From Actinomycetes bacterium (GTDB lineage: Bacteria > Actinomycetota > Actinomycetes > Propionibacteriales > Propionibacteriaceae): a stretch of DNA of 35,088 nt. The stretch is taken from contig JAEZHJ010000023.1 in assembly GCA_023436925.1 (NCBI GenBank), positions 1-35,088 of the forward strand. The letters are read 5' to 3'. A program made the position numbers and the translations under genes. Below the pieces are notes generated by a model. The model made no database searches and was not told the DNA's origin. It saw nothing but the letters and a program-made list of their open reading frames with translations. Positions 23,626 through 30,478 of the stretch are shown piece after piece. Each line of letters starts with the position of its first letter. Position 1 is the stretch's first letter.

Positions 23626-24852
23626 ATGATCAGTCGGCCGAATGTCCTGTCGATCGTTCTGGCCGGTGGCGAGGGCAAGCGTCTGATGCCGTTGACCGCC
23701 GACCGGGCCAAGCCCGCGGTGCCCTTCGGGGGAACCTATCGCCTGATCGACTTCGTCTTGTCGAACCTGGCGAACTCCGACCTGACCAAGATCTGCGTCC
23801 TGACCCAGTACAAGTCGCACTCGCTGGACCGCCACGTGTCCCAGACCTGGCAGATCGAGTCGATGCTGGGCAGCTATGTGACCTCGGTGCCGGCGCAGCA
23901 GCGCACCGGCAAGCAGTGGTACCAGGGCAGCGCGGACGCGATCTACCAGTCGCTGAACCTGATCAACGACGAGGACCCCGACTACGTGGTGGTCTTCGGC
24001 GCGGACAACATCTACCGGATGGACGTCGAGCAGATGGTGGAGGCGCACATCGCCTCCGGGATGGACGCCACCGTCGCCGGCATCCGTGTCCCGCGCTCGG
24101 AAGCGTCCGCCTTCGGGATCATCGACGCCGACGCCAGCGGCAAGATCGTCCGGTTCCTGGAGAAGCCGGACGATCCGCCCGGCCTGCCGGACAGTCCTGA
24201 GGAGTCCTTCGCCTCGATGGGCAACTACGTCTTCACCCGGGACGCCTTCGTGGAGGCACTGATCGCCGACGCCGCCGATTCCGACTCCCGCCACGACATG
24301 GGCGGCGACATCATTCCCGGGTTCGTGGCGGCCGGACGCGCCCAGGTCTACGACTTCCGCGACAACGACGTGCCCGGATCGACCGAGAAGGACCGCGACT
24401 ACTGGCGCGACGTGGGGACCATCGAGGCCTACCACGCCGCCCATATGGACCTGGTCTCGGTCGAGCCCGAGTTCAACCTGTACAACCGCAAGTGGCCGAT
24501 CTTCACCCTGCAGGCCCAACTGCCCGGCGCGAAGTTCACCCTGCGGGGCACCGCCGAGGACTCCATCGTCGGCTCGGGCTCGATCATCTCCGGCGGCGAC
24601 GTCGACCGGTCCGTGCTGTCTCCGAACGTGATGGTGGACAAGTGGGCCCGGATCGAGGAGTCGATCATCTACTCCGGCTGCCGGATCGGGCGCAACGCGG
24701 TGATCCGCCGGGCGATCCTCGACAAGGGTGTGATCGTGCCGGACGGGGTCGAGATCGGCACCAACCCCGAGCACGACCGGGCCCGCGGCTTCCACGTGGA
24801 GAGCGGCATCACCGTCGTCCCGAAGAACTTCCGGGTCCCGGGTAACTGGTGA
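23626..24852 (+). CDS. glgC: glucose-1-phosphate adenylyltransferase
   Basis: A 408-residue ADP-glucose pyrophosphorylase making ADP-glucose from ATP and glucose-1-phosphate. It has the nucleotide-binding VLAGGEGKRLMPLT, the activator-region AKPAVPFGG, YQGSADAIYQ, EKP, and a C-terminal left-handed beta-helix (GSGSIISGGDVDRSVLSP, AILDKGVIVPDG). Length is normal. It is divergent from glgM, which uses its product. A hairpin terminator and a repeat array follow. Confidence 0.96.
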   Translation: MISRPNVLSIVLAGGEGKRLMPLTADRAKPAVPFGGTYRLIDFVLSNLANSDLTKICVLTQYKSHSLDRHVSQTWQIESMLGSYVTSVPAQQRTGKQWYQGSADAIYQSLNLINDEDPDYVVVFGADNIYRMDVEQMVEAHIASGMDATVAGIRVPRSEASAFGIIDADASGKIVRFLEKPDDPPGLPDSPEESFASMGNYVFTRDAFVEALIADAADSDSRHDMGGDIIPGFVAAGRAQVYDFRDNDVPGSTEKDRDYWRDVGTIEAYHAAHMDLVSVEPEFNLYNRKWPIFTLQAQLPGAKFTLRGTAEDSIVGSGSIISGGDVDRSVLSPNVMVDKWARIEESIIYSGCRIGRNAVIRRAILDKGVIVPDGVEIGTNPEHDRARGFHVESGITVVPKNFRVPGNW

Positions 24853-24862
24853 GCTGAGCAGG

Positions 24863-24890
24863 CACACCTCGTCCTGTCGGGCGAGGTGTG
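24863..24890 (+). terminator. terminator hairpin after glgC
   Basis: A 9-bp stem CACACCTCG / CGAGGTGTG with a 10-nt loop begins 11 nt after the stop and is followed by TTGCTGT. Confidence 0.7.
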
Positions 24891-24898
24891 TTGCTGTC

Positions 24899-24983
24899 TG
24901 CGGGAGGACTGTCCCCGGTGTGCGGGAGAACCGTCCCCGTGTGCGGGAGAACCGTCCCCGTGTGCGGGAGAACCGTCCCCGTG
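24899..24983 (-). repeat. four tandem copies of the ~21-nt repeat (reverse orientation)
   Basis: Units at 24899-24920 (22 nt, degenerate), 24921-24941, 24942-24962 and 24963-24983. The last three are identical and contain GGGAGAACCGTCCCCGTG, the reverse complement of the element at 6221-6287. There are no unique spacers, so it is not a CRISPR. It lies between glgC and the end of the O-methyltransferase gene. Confidence 0.85.
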
Positions 24984-24990
24984 TGCCGGG

Positions 24991-25644
24991 TCAGGCCTTG
25001 ACGGCCAGCAGCAGCCCGTCGCCCACCGGGAGCAGGACGGGGGTGAAGTCGTCCAGCGCGAGGACGGCGTCGAGCGCCTCGCGGATGATCAGCGGCTCGT
25101 CCTCTTCGTTGTCCGGGTCGGCCACCTTGCCGCCCCACAGCGCGTGGTGCAGGGCCAGCACGCCGCCGGAGCGCAGCAGCCGGACGGCCTGCGCCACGTA
25201 CTCCACGAACTCCAGCGGGTCGCCGTCGATCACGACCAGGTCGTAGGCGCCGTCGGTGAGCTTGGGCAGCACCCCGAGCGCATCGCCGGCGATCAGCCGG
25301 GCGCGGGCGCGCGGCACCCCGGCGTCGGTCAGCACCTGGCGGGCGGCGAGCTGGAGCTCGGCCTCGTTGTCGATGCTGGTCAGCACGCCCTCCGGGGCCA
25401 TCCCGGCCAGCAGCGCGACCGCCGACACGCCGGTCCCGGTCCCGATCTCGACCACATTGCGGGCGCGCAGCGCGGCGGCCAGGAAGGTGAGGGCGGTGGC
25501 CGTGTTGGGGCTCACCGGACGCAGGCCGTGCTCGGCAGCCTTCGCCCGGGCGGCCTGGGCGGCGGCGGTCGGCGCGACGAAGGCGTCGGCGAATTGCTGG
25601 GTGGCCGATGCGGCGGACTCGGCCGCCTTCGAGATAGCGCTCAC
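24991..25644 (-). CDS. SAM-dependent O-methyltransferase (family 3)
   Basis: A 217-residue class I methyltransferase. The SAM-binding glycine loop VVEIGTGTGVSAVALL is intact, and YDLVVIDGDP with LLRSGGVLALHHALW are the family-3 motifs of catechol/caffeoyl-CoA-like O-methyltransferases. The substrate is unknown. The GTG at 25644 is chosen because TACCCT ends 6 nt upstream and the sequence (MSAISKAAESA) matches the usual N-terminal length; an in-frame upstream start at 25734 would run through this promoter. From memory the M. tuberculosis homologue is Rv1220c, beside sigE. Confidence 0.9.
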   Translation of the reverse strand: MSAISKAAESAASATQQFADAFVAPTAAAQAARAKAAEHGLRPVSPNTATALTFLAAALRARNVVEIGTGTGVSAVALLAGMAPEGVLTSIDNEAELQLAARQVLTDAGVPRARARLIAGDALGVLPKLTDGAYDLVVIDGDPLEFVEYVAQAVRLLRSGGVLALHHALWGGKVADPDNEEDEPLIIREALDAVLALDDFTPVLLPVGDGLLLAVKA

Positions 25645-25650
25645 GCGCTC

Positions 25651-25656
25651 AGGGTA
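25651..25656 (-). promoter_or_regulatory. leaderless-type -10 (TACCCT) of the O-methyltransferase gene
   Basis: TACCCT on the reverse strand ends 6 nt before the GTG at 25644 and decides the start. Confidence 0.55.
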
Positions 25657-25719
25657 TGCGACCGTGGCGCGCCTTGTCCCGCGACCGAGGGTCACCCCGG
25701 CGAAACCTCGACCCGGCAT

Positions 25720-25725
25720 TAACAT
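25720..25725 (+). promoter_or_regulatory. leaderless-type -10 (TAACAT) of the biotinyl carrier gene
   Basis: TAACAT ends 7 nt before the ATG at 25733. Confidence 0.45.
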
Positions 25726-25732
25726 GCCTGCC

Positions 25733-25954
25733 ATGGCTCACGTCGTGGTTGCGGAACTGGTCGCCAATGTCCTCGGCGTCGAGGTGAAAGTCGGACAGCA
25801 GGTGCGCGCCGACGAGGCGGTCATCGTCCTGGAGTCCATGAAGATGGAGATTCCCGTCCTGGCCGAGCAGACCGGCACTGTCGCCGAGGTGGTCGTCGCG
25901 GTCGGGGACGTGGTCCGCGAAGGCGACCCCCTGGTGGTCATCACCCCGGCCTGA
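25733..25954 (+). CDS. free-standing biotin/lipoyl attachment (biotinyl carrier) protein
   Basis: A 73-residue single-domain protein folding as a biotinyl domain. It has ESMKMEIPV with the modified lysine at Lys37 in the classic MKM motif, and GDVVREGDPLVVI closing the domain. It should be biotinylated by BirA. No carboxylase or transcarboxylase subunit is encoded in the window, so the partner enzyme is unknown. It resembles TB7.3 of mycobacteria, also a free-standing biotinyl protein. It lies between the O-methyltransferase and dapA with its own promoter. Confidence 0.9.
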   Translation: MAHVVVAELVANVLGVEVKVGQQVRADEAVIVLESMKMEIPVLAEQTGTVAEVVVAVGDVVREGDPLVVITPA

Positions 25955-25997
25955 CCCGCCCGGGATGGGCTGGCCGCCCACCGGCGGGAGCCTGCAA

Positions 25998-26003
25998 TAG
26001 GCT
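25998..26003 (+). promoter_or_regulatory. leaderless-type -10 (TAGGCT) of dapA
   Basis: TAGGCT ends 6 nt before the ATG at 26010 and fixes the start. Confidence 0.6.
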
Positions 26004-26009
26004 TTGGCC

Positions 26010-26891
26010 ATGATCCAACCTCCCTTCGGCAGGCTGGTCACCGCCATGGTGACCCCGTTCGCCGCGGACGGCTCGGTGAACCTCGACGAGGCGCGCCGGC
26101 TCGCGGCCCACCTGGTCGACAACCACCACCATGACGCGCTGATCATCAACGGCACCACCGGCGAAGCACCCACCACCTCCAACCAGGAGAAGCGGGACCT
26201 GCTGGCCGCGGTCGTCGCCGAAGTGGGGGACCGGGCCAAGGTGGTAGCCGGGGTCGGCACCTTCGACACCCACCACACCATCGAACTCGCCCGCCAGGCC
26301 GAGGACGCCGGCGTCCACGGCCTGCTGGTCGTCACCCCGTACTACTCCCGGCCGCCGCAGGACGCCGTCGCGGCCCACTTCCTGGCCGTCGCCGACGCCA
26401 CCGGGCTGCCGGTCCTGGCCTACGACATCCCGCACCGCGCCGGGATCGCGATCGAGACGCCCACGATGCTGCAGATCGCCCAGCACCCGCGGATCGTCGG
26501 GGTCAAGGACGCCAAGGGCAAGCTGATCGAGTCCGCCCAGGTGATCGCCGAGACCGGCCTGGCCTACTACGCCGGCGACGACGCCATGACGCTGCCCCTG
26601 CTGGCGGTCGGCGGCGTCGGGGTGGTGGGGACGTCGACGCACTTCACCGGTGCCCGCACCAAGGAGATGATCGACACCTTCCTGGCCGGGGACGTGGCCG
26701 GCGCGATCGCCCGCAACGCCGAGTTGCTGCCGGTGTACACCGGGGTCTTCGCCACCCAGGGGTGCATGCTGGTCAAGGCGGGGCTCGCGGCCCGCGGCTT
26801 CGAGCCGGGCGGTTGCCGCCGTCCGCTGCTGGAGGCCAGCCCGGCGCAGGCCGCGGCCTTCGTCGCCCTGCTGGACGCCGCCGGCCTGTAG
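26010..26891 (+). CDS. dapA: 4-hydroxy-tetrahydrodipicolinate synthase
   Basis: A 293-residue (beta/alpha)8 barrel aldolase that condenses pyruvate with aspartate semialdehyde, the first committed step to diaminopimelate and lysine. Motifs: NGTTGEAPT, VVTPYYSRPP, the tyrosine and arginine region YDIPHRAG (YNVPxRTG in most DapAs), and the Schiff-base lysine in VGVKDAKG. The Asn and Thr changes in the YNVPxRT motif are unusual but common enough in actinobacteria that a DapA role is still most likely; another NAL-superfamily aldolase cannot be excluded. Confidence 0.9.
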   Translation: MIQPPFGRLVTAMVTPFAADGSVNLDEARRLAAHLVDNHHHDALIINGTTGEAPTTSNQEKRDLLAAVVAEVGDRAKVVAGVGTFDTHHTIELARQAEDAGVHGLLVVTPYYSRPPQDAVAAHFLAVADATGLPVLAYDIPHRAGIAIETPTMLQIAQHPRIVGVKDAKGKLIESAQVIAETGLAYYAGDDAMTLPLLAVGGVGVVGTSTHFTGARTKEMIDTFLAGDVAGAIARNAELLPVYTGVFATQGCMLVKAGLAARGFEPGGCRRPLLEASPAQAAAFVALLDAAGL

Positions 26892-26908
26892 TCGGGGCGC
26901 GCCGGGCC

Positions 26909-26914
26909 TAGGCT
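26909..26914 (+). promoter_or_regulatory. leaderless-type -10 (TAGGCT) of tatB
   Basis: TAGGCT ends 6 nt before the GTG at 26921. Confidence 0.6.
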
Positions 26915-26920
26915 GGAGCA

Positions 26921-27319
26921 GTGATCGACTTCAACGCCGCCGAGTTGCTGGTGCTGGCGGTGCTTGCGGTCATCATCTTCGGGCCGGAGAAGCTGCCCGA
27001 CCTGGCCCGCAAGGCGGCCCGGGTCTTCAACTACCTGCGCCGGATCGCCAACGACGCGCGCGGCCAGCTGCGCGAGCAGCTCGGGCCGGAGTTCGACGAC
27101 CTTCACCTGGCCGATCTCAACCCGCGCTCGCTGGGGGCCCGGCTGCTGGGGGACGACACAGTCCAGGACCTGGCCGAGACCCGGCGGAGCGCGGCAGCCG
27201 ATGTGGCGGCCATCAGCGCCGACCTGACCGACCGGCCCGGGCAGGGCCGAGACGAGGTCGCAGCCGCGTCCGCGCCGGCCGGCGAGCGACTGGTCGCCTT
27301 CGACCCGGAAGCCACCTGA
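26921..27319 (+). CDS. tatB: Sec-independent (Tat) translocase subunit TatB-like
   Basis: A 132-residue protein with a short periplasmic N-terminus, one membrane helix (LLVLAVLAVIIFGPEKLPDL, where FGPEKLP is the TatA/B hinge), an amphipathic helix and a long charged cytoplasmic tail. The length and the E residue near the N-terminus (AAEL) favour TatB over TatA. TatB recruits twin-arginine substrates to TatC. No tatC is in the window. It matches the position of Rv1224 relative to mrp and the MgtE-like gene, from memory. Confidence 0.9.
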   Translation: MIDFNAAELLVLAVLAVIIFGPEKLPDLARKAARVFNYLRRIANDARGQLREQLGPEFDDLHLADLNPRSLGARLLGDDTVQDLAETRRSAAADVAAISADLTDRPGQGRDEVAAASAPAGERLVAFDPEAT

Positions 27320-27376
27320 GCAGGCCGATCCGGAGACGCTGCGCCGGGCGCGCTACCCGGGGTCGACGGCACGCGG

Positions 27377-27382
27377 TACCCT
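27377..27382 (+). promoter_or_regulatory. leaderless-type -10 (TACCCT) of the MgtE-N/CBS gene
   Basis: TACCCT ends 7 nt before the GTG at 27390. Confidence 0.45.
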
Positions 27383-27389
27383 CCCGGGT

Positions 27390-28658
27390 GTGACCGCAGC
27401 GACCTCCTCGATCTTCATCTCACGGATCAAGGGCCTGCCGATGCTCGACCCCAACGGCGACCAGGTGGGCCGGGTCCGCGATGTCGTCATCCAGAACCGG
27501 ACGGGCAATCGCGCCCCCCGGGTCAAAGGGCTGGTCGTCGAGCTGTTCGCGATGCGTCGGATCTTCGTGCCGATGGCCCGGGTGCGCTCGATCCAGGCTC
27601 TGCAGGTGATCATCTCCGGCCTGGTCAACACCCGCCGCTTCGAGGTCCGCGAGCACGAGGTCCTGGTCGTCGACAACCTCTTCGACCAGACGGTCGACCG
27701 GCCCAACGCCGACGGGCCCGAGACGATCTTCGACCTGGCGATCCGGCAGGTCCGCGGCCGGGAGTGGGAGGTGGCCGACGTGGCGCTGCGCACGGTCGCC
27801 CGCCGGCCCTTCCAGCGTCCGCACGTCAGTATCGTCGACTGGACCGAGCTGCCCGATCTGTTCGAGTCCGGCCCGAACCGCGACGCCGAGCGCCTGGCTG
27901 CCCGGCTGGCCGACCTGAAGCCGGCCGACGTGGCCCGCGAACTCCACGACATGGACGCGGGCACCCGCGCCCGGGTGGTGCACGTGATGGAGGACGAGCA
28001 GCTCGCCGAGGCGCTGGAGGAGCTGCCCGAGGACGAGCAGGTGGCGGTGATCGCCACCCTCGACCGGGAGCGGGCCGCTGACGTCCTGGAGGAGATGGAC
28101 CCCGACGACGCCGCCGACCTGATCGCCGAGCTGGACGACGAGCTGGCCGAGGACATCCTGGACAAGATGGCTCCCGACGACGCCCGCGACGTCCGGACCC
28201 TGCTCAGCTACGACGCCGGGACCGCCGGCGGCCTGATGAACCCCGAACCGGTGATCCTGGCCGCCGACGCCACCGTCGCCGACGCCCTGGCCGCGCTGCG
28301 CCAGGAGGAGATCACCCCCGCGATGGCGGCCCTGGCCTTCATCTGCCGGTCCCCGCTGGACACCCCGACCGGGCGCTACCTGGGGGCGGTGCACATCCAG
28401 CGGCTGCTGCGCGAACCCCCGTCCCTGCTGGCCGCCGGCCTGATCGATCCCGACATCACCCCGCTCACGCCGTCCTCGACGATCGCCCAGGTCTCGCGCT
28501 ACTTCGCCACCTACGACCTGGTCTGCGCCCCCGTCGTCGACTCCGAGCGGCGCCTGATCGGCGTGGTCACGGTGGACGACGTCCTCGACCACATCCTGCC
28601 CAACGACTGGCGCGGGGTTCAGCTCGACCAGCTCGAGACGGAGGTGACCGATGGCTAG
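27390..28658 (+). CDS. MgtE N-domain/CBS protein without the membrane domain
   Basis: A 422-residue soluble protein. Residues about 7-125 are a PRC-barrel-like N-terminus (GDQVGRVRDVVIQ), residues about 165-285 the MgtE superhelical N domain (LPEDEQVAVIATLD, MDPDDAADLIAEL, and LLSYDAGTAGGLMNPEP), and the rest two CBS domains (ADATVADALAALR and CAPVVDSERRLIGVVTVDDVLDHIL). MgtE channels normally add a five-helix membrane domain, absent here. This is the actinobacterial Rv1232c-type family; a magnesium-sensing role is inferred. It overlaps the DUF1003 gene by 8 bp. Confidence 0.88.
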   Translation: MTAATSSIFISRIKGLPMLDPNGDQVGRVRDVVIQNRTGNRAPRVKGLVVELFAMRRIFVPMARVRSIQALQVIISGLVNTRRFEVREHEVLVVDNLFDQTVDRPNADGPETIFDLAIRQVRGREWEVADVALRTVARRPFQRPHVSIVDWTELPDLFESGPNRDAERLAARLADLKPADVARELHDMDAGTRARVVHVMEDEQLAEALEELPEDEQVAVIATLDRERAADVLEEMDPDDAADLIAELDDELAEDILDKMAPDDARDVRTLLSYDAGTAGGLMNPEPVILAADATVADALAALRQEEITPAMAALAFICRSPLDTPTGRYLGAVHIQRLLREPPSLLAAGLIDPDITPLTPSSTIAQVSRYFATYDLVCAPVVDSERRLIGVVTVDDVLDHILPNDWRGVQLDQLETEVTDG

Positions 28659-29169
28659 GCAGGACTCGAGGCTGGACACCCCGGGCCGGCGGACCGGCTG
28701 GATGCCGCGGGTGCGGCTCGGCGACGACGCCTTCGGTGACTTCGCGGAATCGGCCGCCCGCTACATGGGCACCGGCAGGTTCATCGTCTGGATGACGGTG
28801 TTCATCGTCGGCTGGATCGGCTGGAACGTGATCACGGGCTCGCCGGACGCCTTCCCGTTCATCTTCTTGACCCTGTTGCTGTCCCTGCAGGCCTCCTACG
28901 CCGCGCCCCTGATCCTGCTCGCCCAGAACCGGCAGGAGGCCCGCGACCGGGTCAGCCTGCAGCACGACCGCGAGGTCGCCGCGCAGTCCCGCGCCGACAT
29001 GGACTTCCTGGCCCGCGAGATCGCCTCGCTGCGGGCCCGGATGAACGACGTCGCCACCCGGGACTTCATCCGCTCCGAGCTGCGGGAACTGCTGGCCGAC
29101 CTCGAGCAGCGCGAGGACCCCGACTCGCCCGAGCGCCGCGGGCCGGACCCGGTGGACCGGCGTTCCTGA
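28651..29169 (+). CDS. DUF1003 membrane protein
   Basis: A 172-residue protein with two membrane helices (about residues 43-62 and 68-91), the conserved block WMTVFIVGWIGWN and SLQASYAAPLILLAQNRQ, all typical of DUF1003, followed by a coiled coil (about 95-150) on the cytoplasmic side. Function unknown. Its ATG lies 8 bp inside the MgtE-N/CBS gene, so translation is coupled and the proteins may form a complex: the DUF1003 helices could supply the membrane part the soluble partner lacks (inference). Confidence 0.9.
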   Translation: MARQDSRLDTPGRRTGWMPRVRLGDDAFGDFAESAARYMGTGRFIVWMTVFIVGWIGWNVITGSPDAFPFIFLTLLLSLQASYAAPLILLAQNRQEARDRVSLQHDREVAAQSRADMDFLAREIASLRARMNDVATRDFIRSELRELLADLEQREDPDSPERRGPDPVDRRS

Positions 29170-29277
29170 GTCGACCCGGCCGGGCAGACCCGCCCACCAC
29201 CTGCTGCACGTCGTCCCGGGTGGTGCCAGCGTCGCTGGACAGTGGTCACCGGTTGGTTCGCGGCTGCCCGGCGCGAC

Positions 29278-29283
29278 TAGGGT
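29278..29283 (+). promoter_or_regulatory. leaderless-type -10 (TAGGGT) of mrp
   Basis: TAGGGT ends 6 nt before the ATG at 29290. Confidence 0.6.
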
Positions 29284-29289
29284 TGGAGC

Positions 29290-30435
29290 ATGTCCTCAGC
29301 AGTCAGCGCCGTCACCGAAGCCCTCGGCACAGTTATCGATCCGGAGATCCGCCGCCCCATCACAGAGTTGGGCATGGTGGAGTCGGTCTCGGTGACCGAT
29401 GGGGTCGCCGACGTGACCGTGCTGCTGACCATCTCCGGTTGCCCGCTGCAGGCCACGATCCGCTCCGACGTGACGCAGGCGGTGCTGGCGGTCGAGGGGA
29501 TCACCGACGTCAACCTCACCCTCGGCACGATGAGCGACGAACAGCGCGCCGAGCTGAAGAAGCAGTTGCGCGGCGGGGCCACCGACCGGGAGATCCCGTT
29601 CTCGCGACCGGACAACCGCACCCAGGTGATCCTGGTCGCCTCCGGCAAGGGCGGGGTCGGCAAGTCCTCGGTGACGGTGAACCTGGCGATGGCCCTGGTC
29701 GCCCGCGGCAAGCGGGTCGGAGTGCTGGACGCCGACATCTACGGCCACTCGATCCCGCCGATGCTGGGCCTGGCCGACGCGGTCCCGACCGTGGTGGACG
29801 GGATGATCCTGCCGGTGCCGTCGATGGGGATGACGGTGATCTCGATCGGCATGCTGAAGGGCAGCCGTGACCAGGTGATCGCCTGGCGCGGGCCGATCCT
29901 GGACCGGGCGCTGCAGCAGTTCCTGGCCGACGTCTACTGGGGCGACCTGGACTTCCTGCTGGTCGACCTGCCGCCCGGCACCGGTGACGTGGCGCTCTCG
30001 CTCGGCCAGAAGCTGCCGAAGGCCGAGGTGCTGGTCGTCACCACCCCGCAGCAGGCCTCGGCCGAGGTCGCCGAGCGGGCCGGCACCATGGCCTCCATGC
30101 TGGAGCAGAAGGTGCTCGGCGTGGTGGAGAACATGGCCTACCTCGACGCCACCTGCCCCGACTGCGGGTCCACCCACCGGGTCGACGTCTTCGGCTCCGG
30201 TGGGGGAGAGTCGGTCGCCCGCACCCTCACCGAGCGGCTCGGCTACGAGATCCCGCTGCTGGCCGAGATCCCGATGGACCCGGCGATGTCCGGTGCCGGC
30301 GACGAGGGCGTCCCGCTGGTCGCCACCGATCCGCAGCGTCCCGCGGCCGCCGTCCTGGCCGGTCTGGCCGACATGCTCGCCGCGCGCCGGATCAGCCTGC
30401 TCGGCAAGAGCCTCGGCCTCACCCCCGTCGGCTGA
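29290..30435 (+). CDS. mrp: Mrp/NBP35 family iron-sulfur carrier ATPase
   Basis: A 381-residue P-loop protein with an N-terminal MIP18/DUF59 domain (about residues 1-90) and an Mrp ATPase domain: deviant Walker A SGKGGVGKSS, GVLDADIYGHSIP, LLVDLPPGTGDV and the cluster-binding C-x-x-C in DATCPDCGS. Mrp/ApbC proteins bind and hand over [4Fe-4S] clusters to apoproteins in the cytoplasm. Length and domain order are normal. It is followed by the CitE-like gene 43 bp downstream with its own TAGGCT hexamer. Confidence 0.95.
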   Translation: MSSAVSAVTEALGTVIDPEIRRPITELGMVESVSVTDGVADVTVLLTISGCPLQATIRSDVTQAVLAVEGITDVNLTLGTMSDEQRAELKKQLRGGATDREIPFSRPDNRTQVILVASGKGGVGKSSVTVNLAMALVARGKRVGVLDADIYGHSIPPMLGLADAVPTVVDGMILPVPSMGMTVISIGMLKGSRDQVIAWRGPILDRALQQFLADVYWGDLDFLLVDLPPGTGDVALSLGQKLPKAEVLVVTTPQQASAEVAERAGTMASMLEQKVLGVVENMAYLDATCPDCGSTHRVDVFGSGGGESVARTLTERLGYEIPLLAEIPMDPAMSGAGDEGVPLVATDPQRPAAAVLAGLADMLAARRISLLGKSLGLTPVG

Positions 30436-30436
30436 T

Positions 30437-30453
30437 CCCGGCGGAAAGCCGGG
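30437..30453 (+). terminator. weak hairpin after mrp
   Basis: A CCCGGC-GGAAA-GCCGGG hairpin starts right after the mrp stop. The 6-bp stem lacks a T-run, so termination is uncertain. Confidence 0.3.
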
Positions 30454-30465
30454 GCCGGACACCCG

Positions 30466-30471
30466 TAGGCT
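30466..30471 (+). promoter_or_regulatory. leaderless-type -10 (TAGGCT) of the CitE-like gene
   Basis: TAGGCT ends 7 nt before the GTG at 30479. Confidence 0.5.
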
Positions 30472-30478
30472 TGGCCTC

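Noticed and set aside
23551..24867. Long reverse-strand open frame opposite glgC
   Set aside because: It is the antisense shadow of glgC: low-complexity Val/Asp/His/Gly-rich, no start signal and no family resemblance.
24899..24983. Possible CRISPR array (four regular repeats)
   Set aside because: The units abut with no spacers and no cas genes are near; the same element is found near 6.2 kb.
25645..25734. Longer N-terminus for the O-methyltransferase (ATG at 25734)
   Set aside because: The extra 30 codons cross the TACCCT hexamer and overlap the divergent biotinyl gene start; the GTG at 25644 gives the normal family length.
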